Below are positions 11,176 through 22,919 of a stretch of 64,000 nucleotides of DNA, piece by piece. The notes below the pieces were generated by a model. That model saw only the letters and a program-made list of their open reading frames with translations. It was not told where the DNA came from and did not search any database. Position 1 is the first letter of the stretch. Each line of letters begins with the position of its first letter. Location of the stretch: assembly GCA_029582165.1 (NCBI GenBank), contig CM055870.1:51044513-51108512 (forward strand), in the 5' to 3' direction. The stretch comes from Portulaca oleracea (taxonomy: Eukaryota; Streptophyta; Magnoliopsida; Caryophyllales; Portulacaceae). The translations under genes were made by a program, and so were the position numbers.

Positions 11176-11444
11176 CCGCTGCATCACCTGCATCCGTACC
11201 ACGACCAGCACGGGGACTTGACGTAGTCACATTGTGTCTGTGGGGGTCCCCAGACTCACCCCCCCCCCAACCACTCACAAGTCGATTCGCCCGGTCCAGA
11301 AACCCTCGACCCTTGCCCTTCCCTACCATTTTAGATCACCTGCAAAATGAAGACATACATAACCTAATAATTATTTAAGCCGCAAGAATATGCGCAAATG
11401 GGTAACCGTGTGTTGGTTAACTAAGTCGTGTCATGAGGCAAGAG

Positions 11445-12110
11445 GATCATGTTATTGTCCAAGGAGAATGTGTTGGTTAACTGTTAATCTATGGCTGAAA
11501 AAAACTTTCATCAACCGTACCGACTTCTTGTTTATTTGTTTGGTTCCCAAAAAGTAACGCGCTATCAGCAGTGAAATTGTGCGAGGTCTACAGTGCTCTG
11601 GGAGTTAGAAGCGTCTCAGATTCGGTACAATGCAATGTTTCTATTGTGCAGCCTGGTGGGCAACAAGATAAGGCGGATCTGAAAGAGAATCTAGTAGTGA
11701 AGGGTCTAATACAAATCGTGTTGGGCTTTCTTGCATGTAAGATTCACAGGTCCATCAAAGCAGTGAATTTGCATCATCGTTCAATGCTTTGATGGACCTA
11801 TGAATCTTACATGCAAGAAAGTCCAACACGATTTGTACCAGACCCTTCACTACTAGCTTCTCTTTCATATCCGCCTTATCTTGTTGTCCCACCAGGCTGC
11901 ACAATAGAAACATTGCATTGTACTGAATCTGAGATGCTTCTAACTCCCAGAGCACTGCAGACCTCGCTCAATTTCACCGCTGACAGTGGTCTACTTTTTG
12001 GGAACCAAACAAATAAACAAGAGTCGATGCGGGGCATTGGTTAACCTTCTCAGCCATACATTATCAGGTTACAACACACACTCTCCTTGGACACTAACAT
12101 GACCCAAAAC
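11445..12110. repeat. Long inverted repeat with 22-nt loop (hairpin locus)
   Basis: The left arm (about 11445-11762) and right arm (about 11785-12110) are reverse complements with scattered mismatches. The inner parts pair very closely (TCCATCAAAGCA against TGCTTTGATGGA; TGTTTATTTGTTTGGTTCCC against GGGAACCAAACAAATAAACA). The outer parts pair more loosely (GTCCAAGGAGA against TCTCCTTGGAC). The loop is 11763-11784. In one frame the left arm reads as a continuous protein-like segment (LCEVYSALGVRSVSDSVQC), suggesting a captured gene fragment, though the source is not recognised. A transcript would form a long foldback. Confidence 0.88.
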
Positions 12111-12119
12111 TCAACCTCT

Positions 12120-12955
12120 TTTTTTTACGCATACAACTAACATACTAGAACTATACATTAACATAATTATTATCCTAACCTACCATCGCAAATAACGTAA
12201 CCTATTCACTTACGTATCAACTGGTTGTTGAGTACCTAAGTTATTTAATGGATGTGACATAACTATTATGTCATCATTTGGAGTTATGAGTACATAAGTT
12301 GACAATTAAGTTGGATTATGAATAAATTACCCATACTAACTTTATACGCCAACTCACTTACTAATAACAACCAAAATCATCCAAACTCAACATCCTTTTA
12401 ACACAACTACATATAAACTATTCGGAATATACCCTAACCCCTAAACTTAACCCTACATCACAATTACAATTTTTTTCTAACACAATTAATCACTAATATT
12501 AACACATGCTTAATCACTAAATAATATTAACGCATCAAATATTAACAACGAATCACTAATCACTGATATTAATCACTACTAATTATCATATTAACACATG
12601 CTTAACATTAATATTAATATTAACAATATTAATATTAATCTAATTTTCATAACACAATATTAATAATAATAATACAATTAATCACTAATAATTATCATAT
12701 TAACACATGATTAACAATAATATTAATAATAACAATATTAATAATTATCATATTTAATAATAACAATAATAACTTTAATAAATATAATATTTAATTTTTA
12801 TTTATTATTTAACAATAATAATATTAATAACAATAATAAAATTAATAAAAATAAAAATAATAATATTAATAAACATAACAATAATAATATCCTATTAATA
12901 ACATAATTAATATTAATAAAAATAATATTTTAAAAAAAACGAAAAAAAATAAAAA
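12120..12955. other. Extremely AT-rich low-complexity tract
   Basis: TTAATAATAAT-type sequence dominates, with recurring ATTAACACATGCTTAA words near 12500, 12590 and 12690. No coding potential is seen. Confidence 0.7.
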
Positions 12956-13950
12956 AATTGTGTCGGACGATTTGCCGCACAAGCGCGACTTGCGTCTTGT
13001 ATGCCGTCCCGGCCCTTTCTTTTATCTTTTTTCGTTTTTCCGTCGAAATTCAAAACTACAAAATATAAAACCTCAAATTCAAAATACAAATTCGAAACAT
13101 ACCTCAAATTCGTCGATTCAATCCCGGTATGAGGGTGGTTTGTGGTGGTCGATGGTTGAAAGCGTTTTCTAGAGAGATAAATTAGAGAGATAGTGAAGAG
13201 TGAAGTTACGAGGTTCAAGGGCGTGGGTTGGAAATATTATGCGAAAGGTGGACGACAATAATAAAAAAGGGGGCGACGAAAAGCAAGCGGGTTATTTAAT
13301 CAAGGAGCACATTAGATTACAAGGAGTATTCAATTATTTAGGCACTAATTGTTATATTTTTTGAGAGTACATTAGATTGCAAGTTTCTCCCTTTTGAAAA
13401 TTTAACTATTTGACTATTAAATTTTAACTATTACAAATTAAATAGAAAATTATGTAAAAATAATCACAACAAGAAAAATTACTTTGAGTAACCAAAAAAA
13501 AAAATTGTTGTCATAGTCCAATTTCTGTAGTCTTATTCTCGAAGCACAAAGTTTGGGCTATAACTTAGTAAAAATGGTAATACAAGGTAATTGTAGTGGG
13601 TAACCAAATCTTTTGTTGGCTTAGTAACTTTTGACAACCATTTTATTTAAATTCTCGCCCCGTTTGTATCAGTTGCAACAAAAGAAAGTTTTATTGTCAT
13701 ATATAATGTATTTAACTACAAAATTATTTATTTGTTCTATTTTAAATTACTTCAATAATAATTTTATTTACTCTTCTCATCTTCAAAATCTAGCCAAACA
13801 TTGAGATGATTGTAAATATATAAGGAAAATTTGATAATAATTTCTGAAAATATAAATATATAAATTTTCGACTTTTAATGAAAAGAATGAGTGCATGTAC
13901 ATTGTACCAAAACTAACTACATACAGATACAGTTACTCATAAATTCAAAT
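12956..13950. other. Intergenic; no gene seen
   Basis: A short GC-richer patch (12958-13020) contains alternating GCGCGACTTGCG-like words. The rest is AT-rich. Two similar ACATTAGATT words lie near 13310 and 13370. No frame, domain or terminal repeat could be supported. Confidence 0.4.
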
Positions 13951-14021
13951 TGCTAACAATTGATTTTTAATTCTTTCATTGAACAAAAAACGCATCCATG
14001 ATTAATACTCCAATACGTGCT

Positions 14022-14028
14022 TATAAAT
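14022..14028 (+). promoter_or_regulatory. TATA box of the candidate small peptide gene
   Basis: TATAAAT in GCTTATAAATAGTGG lies 169 bp before the ATG at 14197. That leaves room for a start site near 14055 and a leader of about 140 bases. Confidence 0.5.
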
Positions 14029-14196
14029 AGTGGAATAGTGGAGATAATAACATCGAGTTTATCAGATTATTTCATCCCTAGAATTGTAAGGCCGAAAGCA
14101 AAAATAGATTCGAAAATCTTCTCTAAACAAAACAAAAAAGGAAAAATAAAAACACACAAACAAGACAATAATAACCGTAAATAAAGAAGGAATTTC

Positions 14197-16857
14197 ATGG
14201 CCAGAAGTCTTTTCAGTCATTTCATGGTGGCCATTTTGTTGGTGGTTTTGCTTTTGACATCATCAAGTAAGATACTGTAACCTTCCCCAAATATGATTTT
14301 CACGTCTTTTCTTTTACGTTTTTATCTTAATGTTACGATTCATAGCTTTTTGGAAAAATTTCCGGACAAAATTTTTTGGGGAAGGACTTTCTTAAGGTCT
14401 CCTTGAGAAAATGTTTACCAAGTTTGAGTTTAAAATAATGAGTTCCATACTAAAATTTTTTGATCTATCTGTCACAATCAAATATAAAAAATTTTGTTCA
14501 CTTGAAAATTTTCACTAACTTTTCTGGAAAATGTGGGAACAAAATGGTCCCTAAAAAAATAAAAAGTAATTTATTTATATAATGCTCATTATATTACAAT
14601 TGATAAGTAAAGGATACATATATGCTCTTGTTGAATCTTATCACTAAATGTCATTAAGGTATCGTCATGTAAATTGTTAAATTTTTCGTTTGTTTAATCT
14701 ATGAAAAGAGGCCATTCATTTCAAAACAATTGTCAATTTTGACTATTTTAGCTCAAAGTTAATTAACTTTGACCTATAATTTATCTGAAGCCCTATTCTT
14801 AAGTTGGGTTAACCCTAATTAACCTAACTTAACTTAGGCCCTGTTCTTTTGTGCGGTATTTTGCAGAATGGTGTGGTGAGGAGTGGTGGAATTGTGGTGG
14901 GTTATTGATATGTGGGGTAGGTGAGGAGGGATGATGTAAAAAGTAGAGGAGAAAAGTGAGGAGAGAGAAAAATAATTATTTGCGGTAAAATGTGGCGGGT
15001 TGTGGCAAACTGTGGTAGGCTGTGACACCGTAGTTTGCCAACCACAGAAAAGAACATGACCTTAATTTAACTTAACTTATCATTACCTAAACTAACCTAA
15101 CCCAACTCCCTGTAAAAAAACCCAAACAAAACACAACTTCTTAAATAAAAATAAAATTCAAATAATATTATTTTAATCTCCTCAAATCAATCTACGTTTC
15201 AACACTTATAATTTTTCATTTATTTTTCCCAAAATATTCAAATTTTATTAGTAAAATATTTTCACCCAACAACTAACTTAACTCAAACCTACCTTATTAT
15301 TTCCTATCATATCATATTTTAACTTCTCCTAACTTAACTAATCTAATATGAACCTAACCTGACATAAGACCAAGGCCTAAATATATTAATAGGATAATTG
15401 GATTCTAATAATCCCTACTTTCACCAATTGGACAATGGTGGACCGTACTTTAACTTTGTATTCTGGTGGTCCAAAAAAAAAAGGATTCTAGTGGTACCAA
15501 ATCTACCTCCACATTCTTCTTATTTTTTTCGTTCCTACACTATATTGTTTTTTTTTCGTTCATGCCCCTAGAAAGATAATGAATTGTAGTTTCTAAAACA
15601 TTTTTAAAATTATTTTTTTGAGACTCCGAATAATTATTATGATTTTTTAAAAATAATAAAAGTGAAAAAATCGTAAAAAATAGTAAAAAAATGAAAAAAT
15701 TTTGGGAGAAGTTTTGTAAATTCATTAAAAATCATTGTAAAGTGTTATACTAAGTTTTGAATTAAATGCAACACAAAATCTATGATTCCCTCGAAAATAT
15801 GCCACTACAATCCAATTTTATTTTTTTTTGGATCATCAGAATAAAAAGTGAAAGTACGGTCCACCATTATCCAATTGGTGAAAGTAGAGATTATTAGAAT
15901 CCAATTATCCTATATTAATATGTCATACAAAATTATCGTGATCATATCTTTAGTAAAAACTACTTTCATATGCAAAGACAGACATATAAATTTTGTCAAA
16001 ATATATATAAAAGAAAATATTACAAAAGGTTATATAAAAATACAATATCATATTTCAACATAATCCCACTATCATCAATTTATGAAGTTATCTTGAGAAG
16101 TATAAAGTCAAAGCAGTGAGTTATTTTAAAATAGTTGGAGCATTTAATTTCTCATTGGTGAAGATATACAAGTCAGTTTTCCATTTCCGAAAGCATTGTT
16201 GTTATAATCTCCATTTATGCCAAGATTACTTTTGGAAAACTTATGTTGAGATGTTTTGTCATCTCATTCTCATATTTACCATTGCATGTCATGTCAATCA
16301 TTTCATAATTGTTCATGAAAAGACCCTAACGTTGAATATAGAGGTTGTGGTCACCAGTTATATTTATTAGCTCCACCAAAATTTTTCCAATCTAAATATT
16401 TGAATTTATCTAATTCAAAAAGATTGAGTTTAGTTATAAATTTTTAGTCTAAATATTAACATAGATCGATTATTTGGATACAATATTTTTCTTTTTCTAT
16501 TGTATAAACATAATTTTGACCCAAATTTTAGGTATGTCTGAATTGACGAACCCAAAAAAGATCAGATCCAGACATCAATTTTTTTACTGAAGTTTGACAT
16601 TGACTTACCTGAATATGACCCATAACGAAATTTTTGCATTGCTAATATTTAAGTTTGTGTTTCTTTATATGTATAACTACATTACTGAAATGGGGGATGT
16701 TTTTGATTGGATGATGCAAGTAAAAGAAGGATTGGCGGAAAGAAGAGGAGAAGGATGCCTAATGGCAGGATTTGCTTGCAAGTCCTTCACTGAATGTTGC
16801 ACAAGAATCTCCCACATTCTTCGTGTTGGTTTTATGACTATTCAAGTATGTTCATAA
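14197..16857 (+). CDS. Candidate secreted cysteine-rich (knottin-like) peptide, two exons
   Basis: Exon 1 (14197-14266) encodes 23 residues that form a hydrophobic signal peptide core (VAILLVVLLLTSSS) and ends at a good donor, TCAA|GTAAGAT, in phase 1. Exon 2 (16721-16857) follows an acceptor at ATGATGCAAG and fits that phase. It gives a 68-residue product with cysteines at about 36, 43, 49, 50 and 67. The C-x6-C-x5-CC spacing matches the start of inhibitor-knot peptides, many of which are plant defence peptides, but only five cysteines are present. A donor-like CAA|GTATGT at 16846 could lead to a third exon that was not found. The 2.45-kb intron contains a Tourist-like MITE and a long-TIR MITE. 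The exon pairing is inferred from splice signals, phase, TATA box and cysteine pattern; no transcript evidence is available. Confidence 0.45.
14837..15061. mobile_element. Tourist-like MITE, copy 1
   Basis: It starts GGCCCTGTTCTTTTGTGCGG, ends with the near-complement CACAGAAAAGAACATGACC and is flanked by TTA on both sides (14834-14836 and 15062-15064). The 3-bp T-N-A duplication and TIR suit the PIF/Harbinger group. The interior is GTGGTG-rich. Confidence 0.85.
15391..15911. mobile_element. Non-autonomous element with TIRs of about 75 bp
   Basis: AGGATAATTGGATTCTAATA at the left is matched in reverse complement at the right (TATTAGAATCCAATTATCCT), and pairing extends through the GGTGGACCGTACTTT block. 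ATATTAAT flanks both ends (15383-15390 and 15912-15919), an 8-bp target duplication. The superfamily (hAT or Mutator) is undecided. It lies in the intron of the candidate peptide gene. Confidence 0.82.
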
Positions 16858-18209
16858 ATCATACTTGTCATTGTACTTCTCAATGTTTAATATTGTATGT
16901 ATAAAAATTGTGAAATATTACTATTGAATTAATTGGTTGTACTTCTTTTATTCTCGTAATTTCTCTCACATTGTACCGAAAAATTCAATGAAAATGACAT
17001 GAGTCATGCGACAATACATTTTTTTTTTCTTACCTTAGAATAAAATCATATATTTATATATTAAATTGAAAATAAATGATATGAGTGACTCTATAACTAT
17101 AATACTACATATAAATCATATAAGATTATATTTTATCCTAAATTATTTGTATTTATAAAAAAAGGTGTCTAAAATATGTTTAATAGACGATGTTAGGGTG
17201 TCATTTGTAATTGTTGGTTTAATATTTGCATTTCAAGCTTCTTTTAGTTGATAATTAATAGTACATATAAAAAAAAATGGTGTAGAAAAACATAATATAT
17301 ACTAATATGAAAATTAAGTCACTCAAACAATGTTTTGACCCAATACACATATCATTATAGTGGTAAGTTAAGTTTATCTTTGTCTAACCTTAGCTTAGCA
17401 TATTTTGCCCGTTTCCTTGATCCTACCATTTTAAAATGGATTATTGGACGCCAATAATACTAACTTTGGGGGTGTTGGAGACTAATAATACAAACTATTT
17501 TCTTGGATACTAGTAGTACCAACTATCGACCTATTTTGCTCCAACAATACACGACCGATTTGTTATAGTTTTAACCATCGGAAATATGATATGGTTCCAT
17601 GATGTGTGACGTGGAAAACGGAGATTGGATAGAAAATGTTGACGTGGACATTAATATGTCAACCTTTAGTTGGGATCCAATTATGAAATCTCTGATAATG
17701 CTAATAAATTTTAAATTTTGTACACAGTGACTGAACAGATAAGTGTTGGCTTCAGCTTTCATGTCAGGTTGTAGATGGAAGAAGAGTGAGGAAATAGAAC
17801 TGAATATTAAATATTTTGTAAATTTTAATAAATTTTGACAAATTTAGATAAAAATCGATAGTTTAATTTGACGGACTCTAATAGTAATCCTTAATAAAAA
17901 AAAAAGGAACTTAAAGTTTGTTGGGTAAACAGAGGAACGTGTCCCTTCTTTTTTTTCCATATTTGAATTTATATCCCGATTGGCGCCAAACATCACGATT
18001 AAGGTTAAAAGTGATACTGAAGCTCTAATACACTTTTCTTATTAATGTCGAAACAACTTATACCTCTAAAGTACCCTCGGGACTCGGGAGTAGTCCAAAA
18101 CATACTTTAGGTCCAAGGGTTAAATACAGATAAATTACAAAGGGATGATAGGTACGTGACCATTACAAAATGTATTATAGATTCAACATCAATTTAACTT
18201 TAGTACTGA
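16858..18209. other. Intergenic, AT-rich, with a degraded repeat
   Basis: Around 17435-17890 phrases such as GGATTATTGGACGCCAATAA and CTAATAATACAAACT recall the ends of the 15391-15911 element, so a diverged relative may sit here. No gene is seen. Confidence 0.35.
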
Positions 18210-18445
18210 GGCCCTGTTCTTTTCTGCGTTATTTTGCGGTATGGTGTGGTGGAATTGTGGCGGGTTGTGATGTAATCGTGGCGGGTTATTGGTATGTGGG
18301 GTAGGTGAGGAGAGAGAATGTAAAAAGTAGAGGAGAAAAGTGAGGAGAGAGAAAAGTAATGATTTGTGGTAAAGTGTGGTGGGTTGTGACAAATTGCGGT
18401 ATGTTGTGGCACCGCAGTTTGTCAACCGCAGAAAAGAACAGAGCC
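18210..18445. mobile_element. Tourist-like MITE, copy 2
   Basis: The TIRs are GGCCCTGTTCTTTTCTGCG and CGCAGAAAAGAACAGAGCC. TGA flanks both ends (18207-18209 and 18446-18448). The interior matches copy 1, including the GTAAAAAGTAGAGGAGAAAAG block. Confidence 0.88.
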
Positions 18446-19192
18446 TGAAATTTTGGTGGCAGTCAATTTAATTAGTTTTCACAATTAGCTAGGGCATGTT
18501 TGGTAAAATTAACTTGTGAGAGACCATAAAATAATTAATAGGTGATAGATAAGATGGTAATATTGAAACTATAATACATTTTATAAAGGTCATCAATATA
18601 TATAATATATACATATAAGTTTTTATTTGACGAAAGTATTATTGTCTGATTTATAATAAAAATACTGTAATATGCTATAAAAAATTTGAATAAAAGATAT
18701 TAAAATTAATTAATATAAAATAGAGGGAATAATTATCTCGAAAATGTTAATGATGAGGACACTGAATTCATCCCCAGCAGTTCAGGCTTTTGATTATGTT
18801 AAAAGTACGTGTAATGCTAATCTAAGTACTATACCAAAGCAAATCATGCATTTGAATTGCGTACTTGAAATCATTTCTATTGCCTAACAATCTTTTCGCA
18901 GCAATTCACTCCCGAATTCAGTTATGGTGGGTCATGGACTGCCAATATCGTTTTGAGGATATCGTCGGTAGTAGAGTCTCCAATAAAGTTTTGATCTCAT
19001 ATGTCAAAATTTGAACAATTTCATGTCATTTGCGTAAGAAAAAGAAATGCTCGTCAAAATTGATAAGTTGTTACAATGAGGGCTGACCCGAAAATCGGAA
19101 ATCGAACCGTGAAATGCTTGAATCAAATCGTGAACCAGGAAAGTCGAACTAAGGGGGGAAAAAGCGGTTATAAGATTTCTTAGAAGTTTTTG
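18446..19192. other. Intergenic; no gene seen
   Basis: AT-rich unique-looking sequence. A few short frames are open but have no domain or codon pattern. It ends at the outer copia element. Confidence 0.4.
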
Positions 19193-19789
19193 TGTGAATT
19201 GATTCAATATTGAGGAAGAAAGAAAAATCAGAGTAAGTGTATTTGTTGTATTGTAATAATGAATATGAGAGATGAAGAGAGAGAGTAAATGAATGTTTGA
19301 TCTGCATTATAATACTTGATTGCCAAATAATACAGGAAAAGAATATATATACAAGAGGGGGAAGATGCAAGGAGCATCAAGCCCATAACTAACTCTAACA
19401 ACTTGCTCTAACTAACTAAAGACAGCCTAGCATATACAACCAATCGGTAAGAATGTTAGTGAGCTAGGAGGAGATATTTTCACATCCCCCTCAAGGTGGA
19501 TTTGGTGGAAATTCCAGCAAACCAAGCCTTAAAGACGAATAGTTGTGAGGAAGTTCACCAAGAGGTTTTCTGAGAATGTCGACAAGCTGTTCCTTGGAAG
19601 AAACATGTTGAAGCTCAAGAAAACCCTTAGTTAGTTTGTCTTGTGTATAATGGAAATCAATATTGAGATGTTTGGTCCTTTCGTGAAATACCAGATTAGT
19701 AGCTATATGAATAGCTGTCTTATAGTCACAATAGAGTGTGACAGGCGCAGGAAGAGAAATATGCAGATCATGAAGCAGAATCGAAATCT

Positions 19790-20950
19790 ATACTAGCTCA
19801 GAGGCAGTGGCTGACATGGCGCAATATTTTGCTTTCGCCGAAGATTTGGAAACTGTCTTCTGTTTTTAGTCTTCGAAGAGACTAAGTTGTTGCCCAAAAA
19901 GACACAATACCTTGTGAGAGATCTGGCAGACATAGGACACCCTCCTCAGTCAGCATCACAATACGATGTGATATGTAAGTCTAAATCAGCAGCATAATAC
20001 AAGCCTTTGCTAACTGTGCCTCGAAGATTTCGAAGGACATGTGTGGCTGCTTGTAGCTGTATTGTCCTTGGTGCCTGAATGAATTGGCTAAGGTGCTGCG
20101 TAGCATAGGAAATTTCTGGCTGGGTGATGGTGAGATAAAGAAGTTTCCCAACAATCCGCCTAAACACTTCAGGATCTTCTAGGAGAGTCCCGAATTTATG
20201 TGGCAATTTCAAACCCTTTAAAAGGGGAAATTTTGCTGCCTTAGACCCTGATAGTCCGGTATCTTGAAGAAGATCAAGAATGTACTTACTTTGATTGAGA
20301 ATGGTCCCAGATGAAGACCTTGATATCTCAATTCCAAGGAAGTAACGAGCCAGACCAAGGTCTTTAATGGTGAAAGCTCGATAAAGCTGCTGTTTGACAG
20401 CAGAAATCTCATGAATGCCACTCCCTGTGATAAGGAGATCATCCACATAAACCAAAATATAGGTGAGAAAGCCATTCTTCTCTTTAACAAAAAGAGAGTA
20501 ATCTGCCTTTGATTGAGAAAAACCCAACCCTTTAAGGAACTTGGTCAATTCCAAGTTCCATTGCCGTGAGGCTTGCTTGAGCCCATATAGAGACCGTTCC
20601 AATTTGCATACTTGACCTTCCTTGGCTTTTGTATATCCTTCTGGGGGGTTTCATGTAAACTTCTTCATTGAGGAAATCATGCAAAAATCCATTATTAATG
20701 TTAAGTTGGTACAAGGGCCACCCTTTCGAAGTGGCTAAAGAGATGAACACCCGGACAATATCAATTTTAATAACGGGAGAAAACGAGTGCTTGTAATCCT
20801 TGTCTTGATCTGCTCAAAACTCCGAACGACAAGACGAGCTTTGTATCTCTCCACAGGTCCATCGGGCTTAAATTTTACCTTGTAGACCCATTTTGAGGTC
20901 AAAGCATGCTTCCCCTTCGGTAAGGAGGTGAGAGTCCACGTGTGATTGTT
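19790..20950 (-). pseudogene. Copia 1 reverse transcriptase / RNase H region
   Basis: Sense frames give KHALTSKWVYKVKF, RSLYGLKQASRQW, the RT active-site block YVDDLLITGSG (catalytic Asp pair), KDLGLARYFLGIEISRS and GKLLYLTITQPEISYATQHL, then CDAD at the start of RNase H. These are classical copia RT signatures. The frame is broken at least near 20640, 20815 and 19945, so no single polyprotein can be read. RNase H continues in frame fragments toward 19790. Confidence 0.85.
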
Positions 20951-21027
20951 CTAAAGTGCCTGAAGTTCCTAGGTCATGGCTTGTATCCATTCTGGATTGG
21001 ATTTTGCCTGGTTGTATGAGTGAGGTT

Positions 21028-22450
21028 CTAGCACATGAAGAGAGCCGAGCAAAGAATGAACAAACTCATCAGAATGATGAGTAAAATCATCTGGGCTAAT
21101 GATGGGAGATTGACTCGTATGACTGGCAAAACTATAGGATTGAGAGCTACTGGAAGCTGCTTCAGGTGCTCGTGATTGGTGTGTTTGATGTATAAAATCT
21201 TGCAACCATTTAGGTGGCTCCTTTGCTCTTGTGGATCTTCGAACAGGAACTGGTAACTTGGTTCTCCATGGTCATGTGAATTGACCTCGTCCCGAGAATT
21301 TCTAGCAACTATTTCAATTGAGACTGAGTTTTGTGAACTATCTGCTGCAAGAAATTCATACAAAATAGGACTCTGCGGAATATCTTTAGCAACTTCGAGA
21401 GTATGATCTGAAACAATGTCAGATCTCTCCACAGGTCTCACCAGAGAGGTATCTTCAGCATGAATCCCATGCTGAGGCCATAACCCGTGATCATCACAAT
21501 GTAGTGTTAGGTCCTGTGAGATAGAACTCTTATAAGGAAAAACCTCTTCCTTAAAGATGACATCTCGACTATGAAACACCCTCTTATTTTCCAAGTCATA
21601 TACTTTGTACCCTTTTACTTTAAAAGGATAACCCAGCAATATACAACAAGATGCTCTAGCATCAAATTTATTAATGATCTTGGTGTTAACAGCATAACAA
21701 AGACACCCTATGATTCTTAGGTCATGTAAGTTTGGTTTCTCTCCATATAGAATTTCAAAAGGAATTTTCCACTTAAGTATTTCCATGGGAACCCTGTTGA
21801 TGAGGTGTGTTGCTACTAATACACACTCACCCCAGATCCTTTTGGGAAGATTTACTTGAAACCGTATGGCACGAGCCACCTCAAGGAGTTGTCTGTGCTT
21901 CCTCTCCACAACTCCATTCTGTTGTGGGGTATGAACCACAGTCCGTTGACGGATGACCCCTTTTGAGGCAAAAAGCGAGCCATAAGCTTGTTCTGTGCCA
22001 TTATCGGATCTCAACATTTTGACACTAGTGTTGAAATGATTTTCAACCAAGTAGAAAAAATGTTTGATAGTTTGAAAGACTTGAGATTTGACTTCAATAA
22101 TTGAGTCCAAGTGCATCTACTAAAGTCACCAACAATGGTGAGAAAGTAATGTGAACCATCATGATTTGCCACTTTGTAAGGACCCCCACAGATCAACATG
22201 TATCAATTGGAAAATACAATTGATTCTTATTACTTCTAGGAAAAGGAAACCTATGCGCTTTAGCAAAAATACAAGTTTCACAATCAAAACTTCCTTCAAC
22301 GAGTCTGCTACATCCAGGAATATGATGTAATTTTGACATAGAAACATGCCCTAGCCTAGCATGCAGTACATTAAGAGTAATTGAAGCATTGTCAGCCTTA
22401 GCAGCTGAAACAACCTCCATATGTTGTTTATTCATCCTTCCATGAGTCAT
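21028..22450 (-). pseudogene. Copia 1 GAG-pre-integrase and integrase
   Basis: LHARLGHVSMSKLHHIPGC followed by CETCIFAKAHRFPFPRS is the zinc-binding GAG-pre-integrase segment. YFLTIVGDFSRCTWTQLL, RSDNGTE and VHTPQQNGVVERKHR are the integrase catalytic core with its Asp-Asp-Glu context, and GECVLVATHLINRVP follows. The core and the C-terminal linker are open from 22116 to 21028. The upstream parts lie in neighbouring frames, showing shifts near 22150. Confidence 0.87.
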
Positions 22451-22465
22451 CTTTGCCTTATTACT

Positions 22466-22843
22466 CTAGCTAGACTGAGAACCAGGTTCTAGTCTATATA
22501 GTCCTTCTATTACCCATGGCTCAGCAACATTCCTCTTACTTAAAAGGTCCTGGAAAACACATTGATGAGAAAAGACAAGGATGCATATTTTCTGATCATT
22601 CAGGAGTCTGACAACAGACAAGAGGTTGTATCTAAAATCAGGTATGTAAAGAACCTTATGTAGAGTAATCATGGGGTTAATCTGTATTTTTCCTTGAAGA
22701 GTGACTATTTTTATGGTACCATCAGGCATTGATCCACGCACGGGACAAGGCAACTTTGTAACATCAGTAAATACATCCAGATTATATGACATGTGATCAC
22801 TAGCTCCAGTGTCAACAATCCAAGCATCACTACCACTTTGCAC
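22466..22843 (-). pseudogene. Copia 1 aspartic protease region
   Basis: WIVDTGASDHM is the retropepsin active-site block typical of copia (Asp-Thr-Gly), followed by VLYIPDFRYNLLSVVRL. It lies between nucleocapsid and integrase, as expected in copia order. Confidence 0.87.
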
Positions 22844-22919
22844 AGAACAACAGACATTAAAGGCAGTGAGTGCAAAACGATTGCCTGCAAAATGAGCATA
22901 GTGTTCCTCAGATGCAGAA

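Larger units (their letters stand above)
824..11329 (-). pseudogene. Plant mobile domain (PMD/MAIN-like) gene, frameshifted and split by an LTR element
   Basis: On the minus strand a start codon at 11329 opens a basic, Gly-rich N-terminus. The frame runs into the LTR element at 11175 and resumes exactly at 2740 once one copy of the CCGCT duplication is removed, continuing to a stop near 2458. A PSFGGHIARVIWEG block (about 2340-2385) lies in another frame. The main PMD core, with the diagnostic ERWQPDTNTFHLPFGEMTI motif, is open from 2294 to 1311. The C-terminal parts are recognisable at about 1385-1100 (after a frameshift near 1390, with an in-frame TAG) and about 989-824, ending in an acidic EDDEEEE tail and stop. 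PMD proteins of the MAIN/MAIL type act in gene expression and transposon silencing, and many copies are transposon-borne. The frameshifts, internal stop and insertion mean this copy cannot be functional as it stands. Confidence 0.75.
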
